A stretch of DNA of 14,489 bases from Deltaproteobacteria bacterium (GTDB lineage: Bacteria > Desulfobacterota > Desulfobacteria > Desulfobacterales > Desulfatirhabdiaceae), in assembly GCA_021778975.1 (NCBI GenBank), contig JAJYBO010000047.1:1-14489 (forward strand), given 5' to 3'. Numbering within the stretch: the stretch's first letter is position 1; every line of letters begins with the position of its first letter. Made by a program: the position numbers and the translations under genes. Below, in pieces: positions 14,357-14,489 of the stretch. The notes under the pieces were generated by a model. That model was given only the letters and a program-made list of their open reading frames with translations. It was not told the DNA's origin and ran no database searches.

Positions 14357-14489
14357 ATGGAAATATTACCTTATCTGACACAAAAGAAAACTTGGCCCTA
14401 TGAGGGAAAACATATTTTGGCGCAATATACTGATAAATCTATTGTTGTTTATCAAGCATACCGTCCAAGTATTGGAGATTTTGCGGTTA
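14357..14489 (+). CDS. DUF4291-family protein, N-terminal part, cut by the window edge
   Basis: An ATG at 14357, with AAAGGA 5 nt upstream and an in-frame TAA at 14300-14302, opens 44 codons that run off the right edge. The block WPYEGKHILAQYTDKSIVVYQAYRPSIGDFAV matches the start of DUF4291 proteins as I remember them (HILAQ-D--SIVVYQAY-P-I). The molecular role of DUF4291 is not known to me. It is transcribed divergently from the operon and uses more AT-rich codons than the neighbouring genes, so it is probably an unrelated, possibly acquired, gene. Too short for the ordinary ORF length limits. Confidence 0.7.
   Translation, partial: MEILPYLTQKKTWPYEGKHILAQYTDKSIVVYQAYRPSIGDFAV

Noticed and set aside
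1..14489. tRNA, rRNA, CRISPR arrays or transposase genes
   Set aside because: None seen by eye: no regular spaced repeats, no tRNA-like cloverleaf and no transposase motifs.

Overview
The window is dominated by one long leftward (minus-strand) gene string, about 12.7 kb from a candidate promoter near 14,040 down to 1,253. It joins a sugar-nucleotide/glycosyltransferase module (glycosyltransferase 4, glycosyltransferase 2, DUF2304 membrane protein, UDP-glucose dehydrogenase, UDP-glucuronate decarboxylase) to a type II secretion system (T2SS) module (gspG-E-F-H-I-J-K-L-M). Most junctions are ATGA or TGATG overlaps. The two modules are joined by an 8-nt overlap between the decarboxylase gene and gspG. 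This suggests a single translationally coupled transcript rather than two chance neighbours.

Organism: a Gram-negative bacterium, because GspL, GspM and the GspG-K pseudopilins serve a double-membrane T2SS. The moderately GC-rich genes, the animal-like UGD/UXS pair, the papain-type secreted peptidase and a dispersed intergenic repeat containing CTTCGTAAAAAGTCCGGA together suggest a Desulfobacterota member, perhaps Desulfobacterales. That placement rests on remembered family patterns and was not searched.

Layout from left to right. Positions 1-591 (minus) hold the N-terminal 197 codons of a signal-peptide-bearing papain-family (C1A) cysteine peptidase, cut by the window edge; its Gln and catalytic Cys are visible. 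Positions 592-1252 have no convincing gene and hold a ~124-bp imperfect palindromic repeat. Positions 1253-9217 are the T2SS genes. No gspC, gspD or gspN is present, and gspG stands before gspE, which is not the classical C-D-E-F-G order. Positions 9210-13930 are the sugar module. Positions 13931-14356 are intergenic, with two more copies of the dispersed repeat core and a good sigma70-like promoter facing left. Positions 14357-14489 (plus) hold the first 44 codons of a DUF4291 protein, cut by the right edge.

How the parts fit: UGD and UXS convert UDP-glucose to UDP-glucuronate and then UDP-xylose; the two glycosyltransferases and the DUF2304 protein could use such donors for a lipid-linked or surface glycan. 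The T2SS genes encode the cytoplasmic ATPase, inner-membrane platform and all five pseudopilins; the outer-membrane secretin and its GspC partner must be encoded elsewhere. The peptidase downstream of gspM is a plausible T2SS cargo, but that is inference from position and the signal peptide only.
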